Of a stretch of DNA of 42,405 nt, positions 35,212 through 42,404 are shown in pieces. The stretch spans positions 1 to 42,405 of the forward strand of contig NZ_BJZT01000026.1 of assembly GCF_007992175.1 (NCBI RefSeq), written 5' to 3'. Position 1 is the stretch's first letter. Each line of letters starts with the position of its first letter. The stretch comes from Methylobacterium haplocladii. GTDB taxonomy: Bacteria > Pseudomonadota > Alphaproteobacteria > Rhizobiales > Beijerinckiaceae. The notes beneath the pieces are model-generated. The model saw only the letters and a program-made list of their open reading frames with translations. It was not told the origin of the DNA and made no database searches. Both the position numbers and the translations under genes were made by a program.

Positions 35212-36068
35212 GCGAGGACGGCCGGCAAGGCCTCACCATCATCGCCTTCATCGGCAGCGTGTTCTCGCCCTACTACACCTGGGACAGGCATCAGGACCCG
35301 TTCGACCACTGCGCCGTGAACGTCGTGCTCTACGGCGAGCGCGCGAACCGCTTCGCCATGACCGAGCGGCGCCGGTCGCAACTCTCGCGGGACGCCGAGC
35401 ACATCGCCATCGGCCCGAGTTCGCTCGCCTGGGACGGCACCGAACTCACGATCCGCATCGACGAACGCTCCTCGCCGATCCCGCGCGCCATCCGCGGTAC
35501 CGTGCGGGTGCGGCCTAACGGGATCACGCAAAGCCCTTTCACCCTCGACACCCACGGCGAGCATCGCTGGTGGCCGATGGCGCCCTCATCCCGGATCGAG
35601 GTCGCCCTCGACAAGCCGTCGATGTCCTGGACCGGCACCGGCTATTTCGACACCAACGACGGCGACCGGCCCCTCGCCGAGTCGTTCTCGCGCTGGACCT
35701 GGTGCCGGGCAGACCTGAAGGACGGCGCGGCCATCCTCTACGACGTCGAGCGCCGCGACGGCTCCGGGCAGAACCTCTCGCTCCATTTCGGCCGTGACGG
35801 CAGCCGCCGCGAGATCCGCCCGCCGCTCGCTGCCGACCTGCCGGCGACGCGGCTCTGGCGCATCCCACGGCCGACCCGCAGCGACGACGGCCGGGCGCAG
35901 GTCGTGCGGACCTTTGAGGACACGCCGTTCTACGCCCGCTCCCTGCTCTCCGCGACGCTCGTCGGCGAGGCGGTCCGGCCCGTCCACGAGAGCCTCGTGC
36001 TCGACCGGTTCATGAACCCGGTGGTGCGGCTGATGCTGCCGTTCCGAATGCCGCGGGCGCCGAAATGA
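35157..36068 (+). CDS. crtC: Carotenoid 1,2-hydratase (hydroxyneurosporene synthase); start unresolved
   Basis: Adds water across the C-1,2 double bond of neurosporene or lycopene. The conserved family body runs from RFDGPVAKGGYVWWYVDALS to the C-terminal VVRLMLPFRMP, about 303 aa; other landmarks are AFIGSVFSPYYTW, DHCAVNVVLYG, RWWPMAPSSRIEV and GYFDTNDGD. Coordinates mark the first conserved residue, not a start codon: no ATG, GTG, TTG or CTG is in frame between 35013 and 35157. The nearest upstream in-frame starts (ATG 34866, GTG 34899, CTG 35010) would add only out-of-frame crtD sequence; the first GTG downstream lies inside the conserved GSVFSP. See findings. Confidence 0.85.
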   Translation, partial: FDGPVAKGGYVWWYVDALSEDGRQGLTIIAFIGSVFSPYYTWDRHQDPFDHCAVNVVLYGERANRFAMTERRRSQLSRDAEHIAIGPSSLAWDGTELTIRIDERSSPIPRAIRGTVRVRPNGITQSPFTLDTHGEHRWWPMAPSSRIEVALDKPSMSWTGTGYFDTNDGDRPLAESFSRWTWCRADLKDGAAILYDVERRDGSGQNLSLHFGRDGSRREIRPPLAADLPATRLWRIPRPTRSDDGRAQVVRTFEDTPFYARSLLSATLVGEAVRPVHESLVLDRFMNPVVRLMLPFRMPRAPK

Positions 36069-36142
36069 GGTGATCCCGAGCCGCGCCCACGCGTTGTCGC
36101 GCCGACGAGCTCGCTGAAAGGTACCGTCATCGGAGACAGATC

Positions 36143-36547
36143 ATGGCTCGCAGACTCGGTGCCCTCGCCTTCGGAGCGATCGCCGTCGGTAGCGCCGCGA
36201 CGGCTGCCGGTGCGGACTCGATCGACGGCTATCGCTGGAAATCCAGGCTGCTCGTGCTGGCTTCCGCCGACGCGGCCGACCCGATGCTGCGCGCCCAACG
36301 CGAAGCTCTCGCTACGGTGCGGAACGGGGCCTCGGAACGCGACCTCGTGACGGTCGAAGCGGTCGGCCGGGAGCCGAAGGCTGTCGCTCTGCGCCGGCGG
36401 CTCGGGCTGCCCGATGACGGCTTTCGCGCCGTGCTGATCGGCAAGGACGGCGGCGCCAAGCTTACCTCCGACCGCCCGATTGCCCCGCAGACCTTGTTTT
36501 CGACCATCGACGCGATGCCGATGCGGCGTGGGGAGATGAAGCGGTAG
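36143..36547 (+). CDS. DUF4174 exported protein
   Basis: A 134-aa protein with a signal peptide (MARRLGALAFGAIAVGSAATAAGA) and one DUF4174 domain: DGYRWKSRLLVLASADA, a basic LRAQREAL helix, ASERDLVTVEA and FRAVLIGKDGGAKL. The family has a thioredoxin-like look and is of unknown function; no CxxC pair is present here. GGAGA lies before the ATG. It follows crtC by 74 nt on the same strand and converges with the crtIB unit with 3 bp between stops. A role in photosynthesis is not established. Confidence 0.8.
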   Translation: MARRLGALAFGAIAVGSAATAAGADSIDGYRWKSRLLVLASADAADPMLRAQREALATVRNGASERDLVTVEAVGREPKAVALRRRLGLPDDGFRAVLIGKDGGAKLTSDRPIAPQTLFSTIDAMPMRRGEMKR

Positions 36548-36550
36548 AAC

Positions 36551-36694
36551 CTATGGGGCCATGTCGGACTGCGAACGCTCCGGAGGACCCCGTTCGCCCT
36601 TCTCCCGATCCGCCTTGATGCTCCGCCGCACCACGATCAGCTGCCAGACCGCCAGACCGAGCAACAGGAGTTCGAGGGCCGTCGAGGCGATCAC
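36551..36694 (-). CDS. 47-aa membrane miniprotein, second of a tandem pair
   Basis: GTG-started 47-codon gene whose start overlaps the stop of the preceding miniprotein by 4 nt (GTGA). The product has one membrane span, LELLLLGLAVWQLIVVRRSI, followed by a charged tail KADREKGERGPPERSQSD. Its core GLAVWQL--VRRSI--DR is shared with the neighbour at 36691-36837. The basic residues after the span predict the C-terminus in the cytoplasm. I do not recognise a family. Too short for ordinary gene finders. Confidence 0.65.
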   Translation of the reverse strand: MIASTALELLLLGLAVWQLIVVRRSIKADREKGERGPPERSQSDMAP

Positions 36695-36837
36695 CGCTCG
36701 CGGGCCTCCTGGCCCCCGGCCGTCTGCCGGTCGCGCCGGATGCTGCGTCGGACGGCCACGAGCTGCCAGACCGCCAGCCCGAACACCACGACGATGACGA
36801 GACCCGCCTCCACCGAGGCGAACGCGTGGCTGCTCAC
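36691..36837 (-). CDS. 48-aa membrane miniprotein, first of a tandem pair
   Basis: GTG-started gene whose start overlaps the crtB stop by 4 nt (GTGA) and whose stop overlaps the next miniprotein start the same way. The product, 48 aa, begins MSSHAFASVEAG and has one membrane span, VIVVVFGLAVWQLVAVRRSI, then a charged tail RRDRQTAGGQEARER. It is a paralogue of the gene at 36551-36694; a 17-bp identical stretch occurs in both genes (36761-36777 and 36639-36655). Coupling to crtB suggests a link with carotenoid synthesis or the photosynthetic membrane. Family not recognised. Confidence 0.68.
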   Translation of the reverse strand: MSSHAFASVEAGLVIVVVFGLAVWQLVAVRRSIRRDRQTAGGQEARER

Positions 36838-37910
36838 GACGGCGCCGAGCGCTGGAAGGCGTCGCGCTCCTGCAATTGCTCGATGAGATCGAGCACGTGC
36901 GCGATCTGGCCCGAGACATCCCACCAGGCCGGCAGCCGGCGCCGATCCGCGAGAGCCGGCATCGGATGATCGCGGACGGCCTCGATGAGATAGGCCGTCT
37001 CCGGCAGCGGCGGCGAGGCGGTGTCCGCAAGTGCCGGCACCGGCAAGGCGGCGCGGGCAAGCAACGCCGCCTTGCGCGCGCCGGGCACCCGGGCGCGGCT
37101 CGTGACCGAATCGAGCCCGTTCGCTTCGATCGCGCGGCCGATCTCGGCATAGATCAGCCGCGCCGCCCGGATCGCCGGACGGCAGCCGAGGGGCAGGCCG
37201 CCGATGCCGGATTCGGAGCGTCGATAGAGTATCTCGGCCGCGTCGAGCAGGCGGGCGACGACGGAGCGAATGGCCGGGCTCGCTTGCGGAGCGGCCAGGA
37301 AGGCATCCGGGTCGATGCCGGCCTCGGCGAGCCAGTCGAGCGGCAGGTAGAGCCGGCCGGCGCGGGCGTCCTCGCCGACATCGCGGGCGATGTTGGTGAA
37401 CTGCATGGCGACGCCGAGATCGCAGGCGCGGGCGAGCACCCCGGGATCGCGCACGCCCATGATGAGCGTCATCATCGCGCCGACGGCGCCCGCGACGCGG
37501 GCGGCGTAATCCGTCAGATCCGAGAGGGTGGCGTAGCGGCGGCCTTCGGCATCCCAGGAGAGCCCCTCGAGCAGGGCGCGCGGCAGCGCCTCCGGCATGG
37601 CGTAGCGCGCGACGAGGTCGGCGAGCGCCCGGTCGGCGGGCGAGTCGGCCGGCCGACCGGCATAGGCGAGGCTCAGGCGGTGCGCGAGGCGATCCGAGGC
37701 GATCCGCTGGCAAACCCGGCTGCCGGCCTCGTCGACGGCGTCGTCGGAGAGCCGGCAGAAGGCGTAGAGGCCGAAGGACGGCACCCGCACGGAGGGCGGC
37801 AGCAGCGTCGAGGCCGCGAAGAAGCTCTTCGAGCCGGTGCGGATCGCGGCCCGGCAGGCGGCGTGATCGGCGGCGCTGGCGAGGGGAGCGTCAGGCAACG
37901 ACGTGCGCAT
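36834..37910 (-). CDS. crtB: Phytoene synthase
   Basis: Condenses two GGPP to phytoene, the first carotenoid-specific step. 358 aa from ATG 37910. The family motifs are AFCRLSDDAVDEAG near residue 50 (first Asp-rich motif, DDAVDE), YAARVAGAVGAMMTLIMG near 134 and FTNIARDVGEDARAGRLYLP near 168 (second motif, RDVGED). It overlaps the end of crtI by 20 nt and the miniprotein downstream by 4 nt. The start MRTSLPDAPL is chosen over the longer frame, which is antisense or out-of-frame crtI. Confidence 0.95.
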   Translation of the reverse strand: MRTSLPDAPLASAADHAACRAAIRTGSKSFFAASTLLPPSVRVPSFGLYAFCRLSDDAVDEAGSRVCQRIASDRLAHRLSLAYAGRPADSPADRALADLVARYAMPEALPRALLEGLSWDAEGRRYATLSDLTDYAARVAGAVGAMMTLIMGVRDPGVLARACDLGVAMQFTNIARDVGEDARAGRLYLPLDWLAEAGIDPDAFLAAPQASPAIRSVVARLLDAAEILYRRSESGIGGLPLGCRPAIRAARLIYAEIGRAIEANGLDSVTSRARVPGARKAALLARAALPVPALADTASPPLPETAYLIEAVRDHPMPALADRRRLPAWWDVSGQIAHVLDLIEQLQERDAFQRSAPS

Positions 37911-39420
37911 CCGGGACCAGGCTGTCGAGAACGCGGGCCGAGGACAGCACGCCGGGGAGCCCGGCACCGGGATGTGTCCCCGCGCCGACGAGATAGAGGT
38001 TCTTCACGTCTTCGGACCTGTTGTGCGGCCGGAACCAGGCCGATTGCGTGAGCACGGGCTCCAGCCCGAAGCCGGACCCGCGGAAACTCAAAAAGTCGTC
38101 GGCGAAATCCTGCGGCGTCGTCACCTTCGAGGTCACCAGGGCATCCCTAAGTCCGGGCAGCAGCGAGGCTTCGAGGCAGGCCTCGATCTTCTGGCGATAC
38201 GGCTCGGCGAGTCGTGTCCAATCCTGACCGCCGGCGAGGTTCGGCACCGGCGCCAGCACGTAGAAGGCGTCGTGCCCAGGCGGGGCCAACAGCGGATCGG
38301 TCTCGGTCGGCCGGTGCAGGTAGAGACTGAAGTCCTCGGCGAGCTTTTTCGTCTCGAAAATGTCGGTGAGGAGGTCCCGGTAGCGTGGCCCCATCATGAT
38401 CGTGTGGTGGGCGACGTCCGGGTACTTCCGGTTCGTCCCGAAATACCAGACGAACAGGCCCATCGATGAGCGCGCCGCGCCGACCTTGCGGTCGCTCCAG
38501 CGCCGGCGCCGGTGGCCCTTGAGCAGGTGCGTGTAGGTGAAGGCGGAATCGGCGTTCGAGACGACGATATCGGCGTCGATCCAGCTGCCGTCCTGCATCA
38601 TGACGCCCGTGGCGGCGCCGTCCTGGACGCGGATCGTAGCGACGTCGGCGCCGCAGCGGATGCTGCCGCCTTGGCCGCGAATGAGATCGCAGAGCCCGTC
38701 CACCAGCCGGCCTGTGCCGCCAAGCGCGAAATGCACGCCCCAGCGCCGTTCGAGATGGGCGATTAGGCAGTAGATCGCGCTGGCACGGAAGGGGTTCCCG
38801 CCGATCAGCAGCGGGTGGAAGCTGAAGATGGTCCGCAGCCGCTCGTCGCGGATGAACTTCGCCACCGTGTCGTAGACCGAGCGATGGCCACCGAGCCGGA
38901 GCAGGTCGGGCGCGATGCGCAGCATGTCGCCGACGGACTCGAACGGTACATGGCCGAGCTCTTCGAACCCGACCTTGCAGATCGCTTCGCTGCGCTGCAT
39001 GAAACGCTCGTAACCCGCGACATCCGCAGGCGAAAACCGCCGCACCTCTTCGCGCATGGCGTCGACGTCGCCGCTGTATTCGAAGGTGGCGCCGTCCTCG
39101 AAGCGGATGCGGTAGAACGGGTTCATCGGCACCAGGGCGACGTCGTCCTCCATCCGCCGTCCGGCGAGCTGCCAGAGTTCCTCGAACAGGAACGGCGCGG
39201 TGACGATGGTGGGGCCGGCATCGAAGGTGAAGCCGTCCTGCTTGTGGACGCGGGCGCGTCCGCCCGGCTGCTCCAGCCGCTCCAGCACGGTGACGCGATA
39301 GCCCCGCGCGCCGAGCCGCACCGCTGCCGCCAGACCGCCGAATCCGGAGCCGATCACCACCGCGTGCGGGCGGCGGTCGGCGTCGGGAACAGCGCTCGGC
39401 TTGGCGTCGAGTGTCAACAT
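37891..39420 (-). CDS. crtI: Phytoene desaturase
   Basis: FAD-dependent bacterial phytoene desaturase, 509 aa. The nucleotide-binding motif AVVIGSGFGGLAAAVRLGARG lies near residue 20, with PGGRAR near 52 and FDAGPTIVTAPFLFEELW near 65. The C-terminal motif NLYLVGAGTHPGAGLPGVL is clear. The product is probably lycopene or neurosporene, feeding CrtC. ATG 39420 lies inside an exact CrtJ/PpsR box and directly behind a possible -10, with no Shine-Dalgarno, so the mRNA may be leaderless. crtB follows with a 20-nt overlap. Confidence 0.96.
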   Translation of the reverse strand: MLTLDAKPSAVPDADRRPHAVVIGSGFGGLAAAVRLGARGYRVTVLERLEQPGGRARVHKQDGFTFDAGPTIVTAPFLFEELWQLAGRRMEDDVALVPMNPFYRIRFEDGATFEYSGDVDAMREEVRRFSPADVAGYERFMQRSEAICKVGFEELGHVPFESVGDMLRIAPDLLRLGGHRSVYDTVAKFIRDERLRTIFSFHPLLIGGNPFRASAIYCLIAHLERRWGVHFALGGTGRLVDGLCDLIRGQGGSIRCGADVATIRVQDGAATGVMMQDGSWIDADIVVSNADSAFTYTHLLKGHRRRRWSDRKVGAARSSMGLFVWYFGTNRKYPDVAHHTIMMGPRYRDLLTDIFETKKLAEDFSLYLHRPTETDPLLAPPGHDAFYVLAPVPNLAGGQDWTRLAEPYRQKIEACLEASLLPGLRDALVTSKVTTPQDFADDFLSFRGSGFGLEPVLTQSAWFRPHNRSEDVKNLYLVGAGTHPGAGLPGVLSSARVLDSLVPDAHVVA

Positions 39421-39456
39421 TGGCTGACACTATGGCGGGGATTTTCCGGCAGGCAA
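39410..39456 (-). promoter_or_regulatory. crtI promoter and exact CrtJ/PpsR box
   Basis: A TGT-N12-ACA palindrome lies at 39412-39429, extended to AGTGTCA-N8-TGACACT (39410-39431). It covers the crtI ATG. On the minus strand TTGCCT (plus 39451-39456), 16 nt, then CATAGT (plus 39429-39434) is a possible promoter whose start point would be 0-3 nt before the ATG. A repressor on the box would block RNA polymerase. Confidence 0.7.
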
Positions 39457-39502
39457 GAGGGAAACGGCGGTCGCTCGCGACGACCCGACCGATCCCGAAC
39501 GC

Positions 39503-40423
39503 TCAAGCCCCCGCGGATTCGGCCGCCAGCAGCCCCGCTTCCCGCGCCTCGCGCCGAACGAGGTCGGCGACGCGCTCTGGCGCCTCCTCATGCGCGAGGT
39601 GGCCGAGCCCGCGCATCAGCTCGACGCGGGCATCGGGCAGCCGGTCGCGAACCGTGAACGCCGTCTCCGGCAGAATCGCCCGGTCCTCGCTGCCGACCAC
39701 CAGGACGGTGTGCTGCCTGAGCTTCGGCAGGTCGCGGTCGAGGGCTTCGAGATCCCAGTTCGCCATCATGCCGAGCGCACCGGCAACGTGGCCGGATTTG
39801 GCGAACAGGCGCTTGTAGAGGTCGAGCCCCGTCGCATCGAGGCGCGAGCCCGTGCCGTCGATGAGCCGCTTCACGGCGGCCCGGTCGGCGGTCCAGGCGA
39901 AGAATTTCGGCGTGACGGGGTTGAGGAACAGCATCCGCGCCATGGTCGGGAACAGGAAGGCCGCCGGTCCCGGAAACGGCTTCAGCGCGCCGTTGAGAGC
40001 CATGAGAAGGCGCGGATCGATGCTGCCGTCGAGGCACATCCTGGCCAACACCGCGGCGCCGGCGGAATGGCCGGCAGCGAGCACCGGTTCGACGCCGAGC
40101 GCCCCCAGCAACCCCGTCACGGCGTTCGCCATGCCCGGCAGGGATAAGTCACGAGCCGGCAACGGATCGGTGAAGCCGTGGCCGGGTAGGTCCGGCGCGA
40201 CCACCCGGAAGTTTTCGGCGAGACGCGGCGCCAGATCGCGCCAGGAATGCGTGGCCGCACCGGTGCCGTGGAGCAGCAGCAGCACCGGCGCGCCCACCGC
40301 GCCGAATTCCTGCACGTGCCAGCGCAGGCCCGCCGCCTCGACGAACCGGCTCGCGGCGCGATTCGGCCAGTCGGCGCCGTCGCGCTCCCAGTCGGGGCGA
40401 TCTGTCTCGAAGAACGGCATCAT
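39503..40423 (-). CDS. bchO: BchO, alpha/beta hydrolase associated with magnesium chelatase
   Basis: A 306-aa alpha/beta-hydrolase-fold protein of the BchO family, found next to bchD in purple bacteria; its exact role in bacteriochlorophyll synthesis is unknown (putative Mg-chelatase accessory). Family marks: WERDGADWPNRAASRFV at the N-terminus, GLRWHVQEFG, LLLHGTGAATHSWRDLAP, VVAPDLPGHGFTDPL, the elbow AGHSAGAAV, and LGHLAHEEAPE with the likely catalytic His. It is 6 nt after the bchD stop and 82 nt before crtI. Confidence 0.92.
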   Translation of the reverse strand: MMPFFETDRPDWERDGADWPNRAASRFVEAAGLRWHVQEFGAVGAPVLLLLHGTGAATHSWRDLAPRLAENFRVVAPDLPGHGFTDPLPARDLSLPGMANAVTGLLGALGVEPVLAAGHSAGAAVLARMCLDGSIDPRLLMALNGALKPFPGPAAFLFPTMARMLFLNPVTPKFFAWTADRAAVKRLIDGTGSRLDATGLDLYKRLFAKSGHVAGALGMMANWDLEALDRDLPKLRQHTVLVVGSEDRAILPETAFTVRDRLPDARVELMRGLGHLAHEEAPERVADLVRREAREAGLLAAESAGA

Positions 40424-40429
40424 GGGATC

Positions 40430-42337
40430 TCAGGCGATCGCGGCCCTCACCGCGGCGCTCACGCCGCTCGCATCGGCATAGGGCAGCGGAATGTAGCGCG
40501 CATCGGCGACGTCCGCGAGCCGGCGGGCACCGTCCGGGCGGGTGCCGGTGTCGATCAGCAGGATGCGCAGGCCGAGCGCCTTCAGCAGGCGCCCGGCGGC
40601 GAGGGCCTCTTCGCCGGCCCGGGCGCGTCCACCCTCCCCCGAGCGCGCGACGTTGGCGCGGCCGTCGGTGAGCAAGACGATCACCGGGCTGCCCCCAGCT
40701 CTGCGCACGGCGAGCGCCAGCGTCGCGGCGGCGTCGATTCCTGCGGCGAGCGGCGTGCCGCCTCCGCCGGGCAACCCGCCGAGGACGCGCTTCGCCCGCG
40801 CAAGCGAGCGCGTCGGCGGCAGGATCACCTCGGCCCCCGCCCCCCGGAACGCCACCAGGGCGACCCGGTCGCGCCGGACGTAGGATTCGGCGAGCAGCAG
40901 TTCCACCGCCCCCTTGGTCTCGGCCAGCCGCTCCAGTGCGGCCGAGCCGGAGGCGTCGACGCAGAAGATCGTGGTGGCCTCGGTCCGCTGGCGGAGCTTC
41001 TTGATGCGCAGGTCGTCGGGGAGAACGATGATGCGGCGTGTCGCCGGGGCGGTCGTCTCACCCACGCGCTCCCCCCGCCTGATCCGCTGCCACGGCGCGG
41101 CGGCCCGCAGCGTCGCAATCAGGTCGAGCCGGCCGCGCCGCGGATCGCCGGGACGGCTCCCGGCCGGACGGCCCGAGCGCGGGGCGCTCGCCGCGATGCC
41201 CATGCGCCCGGCCTTGCCGTCGCGCAGGCGCGGGCCGGTGGCGAGGAGCTGGGCCAGGAGGTTCGGCGGGATTGCGGCGCGGGCCGCCTCCAGCACGATC
41301 TCGTCCAGATCCTGTCGGGTCGTTTCGCCCTCTGTGTCCGAATCGTCGGGCGGCGCGGACGGGTCGCCGGTATCCGGCGGCGGAGCCTCCTCCGGCTCGG
41401 CTCTTTCGTCCGGCGCTTCCTCCGGCGGTTCACTGGCGGGCAGGCGCGTCGCGCGGGGCGCCAGGACGAGCCGCGCCGCCTCGATGACGTCGGCTTCCGT
41501 CAGATCGGCGCGGTGATCGAGCCATGCCGCCAGCCGGGCGACCCGCGCGGCAAGCAGTGGTCCGCGCAGCGACGCGATTCCGAGATCGGCGGCCGCGGCG
41601 CAGAGCGTGGCGATGGGATCGATCCCGGCCCCGCCCTCATCTCGAGGTGCCGCGTCAGCGGCCTGCAATGAGGACACCAGATCACTCCGCGCCCTCTGGA
41701 GCCCTCCTTGGAGGCCCTCGCTGCGCTTCGGCATTTCAGGACGAGGGGGCGGTAAGGATGCTGCGGTCTCTGCCGATCGATCGCGGCGACGCGGCATGGG
41801 CGGCACCGTCTGGCCGTCGATATCCCGCAGGCCGAGGGCGTTCAGATCCACCCGGAACGCCAGCCGGTCGGCCAGGGCCTCGGCCACGGCTTCGTCCTCG
41901 CCGCCTTCGTCCAGGAGGATCAGCCCGAAGCGGGCGGGCTGGACGCCGCACAGGCCGTCGCGCTCCAGGCTCACGCTCCCGCTGTCGAGCGCCGCGCAGA
42001 GCCGGGCCACGGTGCCGGCCGAGAGCCGCTCGGCCATCGGCACCACAACGATGCCCCCGTCGGCTTCGGCCAGCAGCCCGCTCTGCGCCACCGGCCGGCC
42101 GGCTCGGAGCGTTGCGGCGAGGTCGAGTCCGCCGAGCAACCGGTCGTCGGCGATGCTGGTGGGCATGCGGCGGATAGGCGTGTTCGGGGGAAGGCCGGCC
42201 TGCAGCAGGGTGAGCCACAAATCGCGGACCGGCCCAGCGCCGGCGCGGAGTAAGACGCCACCGCATGCCTGTGGATCGGTGGCGATCAGTGCGGCGACGC
42301 GGAGGGCATCGGTCCAGTGGGGGGACGGGTCAGACAC
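40430..42337 (-). CDS. bchD: Magnesium chelatase subunit D
   Basis: The BchD subunit of magnesium protoporphyrin IX chelatase, 635 aa. It has the AAA+-like N-terminal half with the Walker A degenerate as usual in BchD, an acidic Pro-rich linker (about residues 298-330, PPEEAPDERAEPEEAPPPD), and a C-terminal integrin I (VWA) domain with the MIDAS motif FCVDASGSAA near residue 455 and LLTDGRANVARS near 556. The start is GTG. Residues about 198-234 are encoded by a palindromic repeat inserted in frame (41635-41746). bchI, the usual upstream partner, is outside the window. Confidence 0.95.
   Translation of the reverse strand: MSDPSPHWTDALRVAALIATDPQACGGVLLRAGAGPVRDLWLTLLQAGLPPNTPIRRMPTSIADDRLLGGLDLAATLRAGRPVAQSGLLAEADGGIVVVPMAERLSAGTVARLCAALDSGSVSLERDGLCGVQPARFGLILLDEGGEDEAVAEALADRLAFRVDLNALGLRDIDGQTVPPMPRRRDRSAETAASLPPPRPEMPKRSEGLQGGLQRARSDLVSSLQAADAAPRDEGGAGIDPIATLCAAAADLGIASLRGPLLAARVARLAAWLDHRADLTEADVIEAARLVLAPRATRLPASEPPEEAPDERAEPEEAPPPDTGDPSAPPDDSDTEGETTRQDLDEIVLEAARAAIPPNLLAQLLATGPRLRDGKAGRMGIAASAPRSGRPAGSRPGDPRRGRLDLIATLRAAAPWQRIRRGERVGETTAPATRRIIVLPDDLRIKKLRQRTEATTIFCVDASGSAALERLAETKGAVELLLAESYVRRDRVALVAFRGAGAEVILPPTRSLARAKRVLGGLPGGGGTPLAAGIDAAATLALAVRRAGGSPVIVLLTDGRANVARSGEGGRARAGEEALAAGRLLKALGLRILLIDTGTRPDGARRLADVADARYIPLPYADASGVSAAVRAAIA
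41635..41746. repeat. Palindromic repeat inserted in frame inside bchD
   Basis: A 112-bp segment with imperfect terminal inverted repeats of 17 bp (CCTCATCTCGAGGTGCC at the left, the complement of CCTCGTCCTGAAATGCC at the right; 12 of 17 match) and an internal GGAG/CTCC stem. The style (CCTCATCCTGAGG-type ends, GAAGCGCAGCGAGGGCCTC core) resembles interspersed repeats common in Methylobacterium and Rhizobiales intergenic DNA, from memory. It adds about 37 residues to a flexible part of BchD without breaking the frame. Confidence 0.6.
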
Positions 42338-42347
42338 GTGGCACGAT

Positions 42348-42404
42348 CCCTCTCCCCTCTGCGGGAGAGGGTGGCCCTCGCGTTAGCGAGGGTCGGGAGA
42401 GGGG
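42348..42404. repeat. REP-like intergenic palindromic repeat before bchD
   Basis: CCCTCTCCCC ... GGGAGAGGG form one stem (42348-42371); CCCTCGC-GTTA-GCGAGGG forms a second (42375-42392); a further GGGAGAGGGG (42395-42404) can pair with the first arm instead. This is the common rhizobial/methylobacterial intergenic palindrome type. It begins 10 nt before the bchD GTG, and its GAGGG on the minus strand is the only Shine-Dalgarno for bchD. Confidence 0.75.
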
